Of a stretch of DNA of 34,720 nucleotides, positions 31,524 to 34,720 are shown one piece after another. Numbering within the stretch: the stretch's first letter is position 1; each line of letters opens with the position of its first letter. This DNA comes from Hofstenia miamia. Taxonomy: Eukaryota > Xenacoelomorpha > Acoela > Hofsteniidae. The DNA is taken from NCBI GenBank assembly GCA_900660155.1, contig CABFPE010000415.1:653012-687731 (forward strand), read 5' to 3'. The notes under the pieces are model-generated. The model made no database searches and was not told where the DNA came from. It saw only the letters and a program-made list of their open reading frames with translations. Made by a program: the position numbers and the translations under genes.

Positions 31524-31643
31524 GTTTATGTCGAAGGTGTTCTCATTGCGACTTTTTCAGGTTGTGCTAATCGACATTTGATCGCGGATAACATTCAGTG
31601 GTTTTCTGATGAGAAAAGAAGTATAGAAGACATATTTGGCTAA
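31524..31643 (+). CDS. Coding-like 39-codon segment, unrecognised
   Basis: An acceptor-like TTTCTAAACAG precedes a frame reading VYVEGVLIATFSGCANRHLI, then ADNIQWFSDEKRSIEDIFG and TAA. It starts 12 bases after the LINE stop codon. Its residues look like folded protein. The first 13 bases belong to a 16-base exact repeat of a stretch inside the LINE (31091-31106), which casts doubt on it as a host exon. No family recognised. Confidence 0.3.
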   Translation, partial: VYVEGVLIATFSGCANRHLIADNIQWFSDEKRSIEDIFG

Positions 31644-31705
31644 AAAGGGGTTGCATATGTCGGTAGTTATTGTAGTAAATGATTGCCAATCACATTCGTT
31701 TCTAG

Positions 31706-31822
31706 CCTGAAGATGCTGTGATTTTAAATCAAGTTTAAGATCGTTTTAATGTTGGCACTGTGGAATTAACTGATGAATTGGAAGTTGCCTCATATATTCC
31801 TGTAGAAAACAAAGCTTCTTGA
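31706..31822 (+). pseudogene. Coding-like segment with one internal stop, unrecognised
   Basis: After an acceptor-like CGTTTCTAG a frame reads PEDAVILNQV, TAA (31736-31738), then continues in the same frame DRFNVGTVELTDELEVASYI, PVENKAS and TGA. The acidic, orderly peptide on both sides of one stop suggests a once-coding exon, perhaps from the same source as 31524-31643. Family unknown. Confidence 0.28.
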
Positions 31823-32399
31823 TATTGGTTTTAACATGCGCTTTTTTGAAACTCATTTGTTCATTATTTGATGTTTGTTATTAAACGTTGATTAATAAAT
31901 CTTTAATTTCCGTCCTCAATGATTTGAAAAGAATTTTGATGCAATCAAACAATAACGGGTACATTACGTCTAAATCCACAGCCAAAGGCATATTAACGCT
32001 GTGCAATCGCAATTAAAATAAATGTTCACAATTAAATAATTTGAATAGTGTCAATAAATCGCAAAGCACATACAAATTACAAAAACAATTTTAATTGTCA
32101 TTGTAATAAAATGTGGATGCTAGCTATGATTTACCAGAAATATATGTTTGCTTAAGGAAGATTGTAAAATTTAATTTTTTAGGTACTGAACACTTGTAAA
32201 TATTTATGATCTTGAATTGTTTATTACTGAATCACAGGATTTTAATCCTATTATAAGGTGGTAGGTTTATGATTAGTTTGAAGGATGGGATTCGGATAAT
32301 GAATTGCATATTTAAAAAAACAATTTTAAATTTGGTGATTCCTAAATATTCTATTTTGTAATGTTAATTTTGTAAAATATTATAGATTTTTGTTTATTA
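31823..32399. other. AT-rich sequence, nothing recognised
   Basis: No coding segment, RNA gene or repeat could be supported here. It may be unrecognisable interior of the minus-strand LINE. Confidence 0.4.
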
Positions 32400-32880
32400 A
32401 TCGTTGCAAAACGAATGGAGTCTTCAGTAAATAAAACGATTGTGTAATTAAGGTGACTCATAATGTGAGATTTGAATTTTAACTGAAACCGTCCACATTA
32501 GGAATATCAATATAATTTATATTCAAAGTCAAATATTAATTCATTTAATTGGGCGTTAAAATAAAAAATTCTATTTTAGCTTCAATAATAATCAACTTTT
32601 GCTTGCAAAAATATTTTGACAATTTGTTACAATTCAATTCTATAGATTCAACTGCTAGGTGCATTGATGTATTATCGCCTAAAATGCAGGTGTCATCGGC
32701 ATATTGGATTAAACTGCAATTCGTTATATATAATGCATGTCATTTAAATAAATACAAAAGAGAAGTTGACCTAGAATCGTACCCCATTGTAAACAGGTAA
32801 CCAGTCCGAAAAATATTTAATTTAACTATTCCGCTACGAAGTCCACAATTAGAAAGGTATGTTTAGGAGGCTTTTTTCCG
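32400..32880 (-). pseudogene. LINE reverse transcriptase relic with YADD box
   Basis: Minus-strand reverse transcriptase remains. From high to low coordinates: a WGTILGQLLFCIYLNDMHYI block (compare GVPQGTILGPLLFLIYINDL) near 32710-32790, then QYADDTCILGDNTSMHLAVE near 32650-32700 with the catalytic YADD. SKYFCKQKLIIIEAK follows near 32590-32620 and MSHLNYTIVLF near 32430-32470 (compare SHLNYGIILWG). Frameshifts and stops break the frame. Same strand and type as the C-terminal relic at 29947-30150. Confidence 0.82.
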
Positions 32881-33389
32881 AATGATTTTGAATTTTAATA
32901 TTTTTAAGGTATGATTGCTTAAACATTTCTTCAATATAGACAGGATTTAAAAAAATCCAAATTCAACCTTAAACATTTAAAAATCTTCCTGATTATACAA
33001 CTAAAGTAAATATTAAATTGCATGCATTACAAAGTATATCATTATTTCTAATGTATATATGCTAACAACTAACAAAGAAAAGGGATGACGTTTTAAATGA
33101 ATGATGATAAAAAAATTATTTTAAGGTGGCATTGAATTTATATTTGGCTCTTGAGACAAAAAATTTGCAATTGCAATTTGTAAGCTCAATTGTAAACCGT
33201 TTTGAAATGTGGAAATTTTGCATCTCTAACAAAGTTTGATCAGGTAAGATAAGACTTTCTTTATTAATGTAAATGCACTCAATTAAATAATTGATAAATT
33301 TATCATTCGTTTGAAAATTATAGTTAAATGTGACACATAGGGTTATCTTCATGTATATTAGTTACAAAACAAAGATCAAGATTCTATTA
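32881..33389. other. AT-rich sequence, nothing firmly recognised
   Basis: A 78-codon minus-strand frame at 33116-33352 has no family assignment. It may be chance or more LINE debris. Confidence 0.35.
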
Positions 33390-34000
33390 ATACTTTGTAT
33401 GATTTCGATTTGCTGCTACAACAGCTTCTATATGCAAAGGCATGGATTCAATCAAATTTTGACAATATTTTTCACTTATTTCAAAAGTTCATCACCCCTT
33501 GATCTGCTAGTGAGTGTTTCAACGTAGTTGGATTTTTGTTGGAAACTTTATTTTTTACATTAATCCAGAAATTTTCTAGCACATTAAGATTATGCGAATT
33601 TCCTGCCAGTTTCAAGAAATTAGTATCACAATCTCAAGGCTTCACTACCTTTGAGGTAAGGGCTGGTGCACCATCTTGTTGGAAGATGGAACAATAGTCC
33701 AAAGGTATACAGACTGGAAGCTTTTTTTGAAGAATTTTAAGATAGAAACTTGATGTGATTGCTTCATTCTTTGGTAAGAACCATTAGCTGTTAAACTTTT
33801 GTTAAGAGATTCACCTCACTTCCAGATCATCACTGAAGAAGAATGTTTGACTGGGAAAATATCATTCTACAACTGGTCAATGCACTAAAGGGGTGTAGTT
33901 AGTGATTTTCACATTGTGGTTTCATTGGAAAAGATTACTTACTTCAATTGCTCCACTTAACTGTATTGATATTGCATATAAAAATTGCGAAAATTTACGC
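33390..34000 (-). pseudogene. Tc1-like transposase relic
   Basis: Minus-strand remains of the catalytic part of a Tc1 transposase. Near 33660-33700 is FQQDGAPALTSKVVK (compare FQQDNAPCHTSKxVK, second catalytic Asp). Near 33550-33610 is LAGNSHNLNVLENFWINVKN (compare WPGNSPDLNPIENLWxxMK, third acidic residue). Near 33390-33470 is YCQNLIESMPLHIEAVVAAN then HTKY (compare CxNLIESMPRRIxAVIxAKGGHTKY, the C-terminus). The helix-turn-helix part upstream is too decayed to read, and stops interrupt. It belongs to a different subfamily from the 13.4-14.2 kb relic. Confidence 0.85.
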
Positions 34001-34261
34001 ACATTCTTTATACTTGGACTTGGTTTTGCCATCGGATCATATGCTTTCAATTGAAAAGAATCTTTAAGAAATCAATTGATTGTCCATGTACTATGAAAAT
34101 TTCACATTGTGTTAGTGAGGACTGGATAAATGGCGTTGTTGCAATTAGATTTAATGCAGCAATTCTCTTGATACAAGTCTATCCTTGATGTGCAACAACC
34201 TCTTCTTGTACGCTTTTTTGCTCCAAGTCAACCAGATGACAGTGATGTCTCAGAACACAAC

Positions 34262-34288
34262 TGATAATAATAATAATTATTATTATTA
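34262..34288. repeat. ATT/AAT microsatellite
   Basis: Short ATAATAATAATT-type simple repeat immediately before the 16-bp motif array. Confidence 0.8.
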
Positions 34289-34425
34289 TAGCGCCGCTGA
34301 ATACTTTGGACTTTTCATAGCGCCCCTGAATATCATTTTTTGTACTATTATAGTGGCGCTGAATACATGAACTATTATAGCGCCGCTAAATATTTTTCGT
34401 AAAAAAAAATAGCGCCGCTGAATAC
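34289..34425 (+). repeat. Array of five 16-bp TAGCGCCGCTGAATAC motifs
   Basis: Copies start at 34289, 34318, 34351, 34378 and 34410. Changes from the consensus are few: copy 2 has CCCC for CCGC and a final T, copy 3 has TGGC for CGCC, copy 4 has TAAATAT. Start-to-start distances are 29, 33, 27 and 32 bases, and the AT-rich spacers between them are unrelated. Very GC-rich words in very AT-rich DNA. It looks like a decayed minisatellite or the subterminal repeats of a transposon. It is not a CRISPR array, since this is a eukaryotic genome and the repeats are short and diverged. Confidence 0.85.
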
Positions 34426-34720
34426 TAAATTATTATTAGCAAACATTTTAAAAAAATTTTGGAAAAAACAGCAAATTTAGCAAACAATAACATTAATAAC
34501 ACGCAATAATAACTATGATTGTAAAGTTTTCCAAAAACTGCGTACAATTGAGCCTATTTGAAAATAAATTTTGTAAAAATTCAAAGAGAAGAGAAAGACA
34601 AAGAAGAATACTATAATGTATAGAGATAAATTCATCCAAATATAGTATTTTTAGACAGATGTCAAACTAATTATATATCAGAAAGTCTTCTAAATATATT
34701 AATTGCACTATTTTGTGTTG
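34426..34720. other. AT-rich sequence to window end
   Basis: No coding segment or repeat recognised. Confidence 0.4.

Noticed and set aside
31736..31738. Internal TAA in 31706-31822 as recoding
   Set aside because: TAA is not used for selenocysteine and there is no supporting structure. Decay of a pseudogene is simpler.
34289..34425. CRISPR-like appearance of regularly spaced short repeats
   Set aside because: The genome is clearly eukaryotic, the repeats are only 16 bases and diverged, the spacers are 11-17 bases, and there are no cas genes.

Overview
This window is AT-rich DNA from an invertebrate metazoan. It has spliced genes with multi-kilobase introns, several eukaryotic transposon superfamilies, ATT and TA microsatellites, and draft-assembly gaps (a run of Ns at 15284-15456 and single Ns at 24998 and 26043). 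Nothing seen fixes the phylum.

The one gene I can name with confidence is a plus-strand orthologue of the eIF4E transporter 4E-T (EIF4ENIF1). I read five coding exons whose splice phases all agree: 10179-10345, 19586-19796, 20317-20536, 24495-26547 (split by an assembly error) and 29186-29416. Together they predict about 541 residues. The clearest marks are the eIF4E-binding motif YSKSELL at the start of exon 2, the family signature QRKSFGSGC, an EPAW segment, SRFSKLF and EDMAAFNNFL. Intron 1 is about 9.2 kb and intron 3 about 4 kb, and both hold transposon remains.

Layout. 1-515: short direct repeats and GATTTAAATC palindromes. About 2470-6930: a possible unrecognised element, with roughly 140-bp inverted repeats enclosing a long, broken, protein-like region. 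7720-9060: minus-strand hAT transposase relic. 10179 onward: 4E-T. Intron 1 contains unassigned exon-like segments, a piggyBac relic (about 12010-12720), a Tc1/mariner-type relic (13440-14195), a second hAT relic (14496-15210), a plus-strand LINE relic (17430-18300) and a minus-strand LINE C-terminus with zinc knuckle and restriction-like endonuclease (18437-19099). Intron 3 holds another LINE end (about 23360-23940) and a local duplication. Intron 4 holds a perfect 176-bp tandem duplication.

Downstream of 4E-T are two oppositely oriented LINE remains. A minus-strand reverse transcriptase relic (29947-30150 and 32400-32880) surrounds a plus-strand open reading frame carrying an endonuclease C-terminus (30550-31512). 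A minus-strand Tc1 relic lies at 33390-34000. The window ends in an array of five copies of a 16-bp GC-rich motif at about 30-bp spacing.

Overall it is one conserved post-transcriptional regulator embedded in dense, layered transposon debris. The least explained parts are the 2.5-6.9 kb element and several short exon-like segments with good splice signals and no recognised family.
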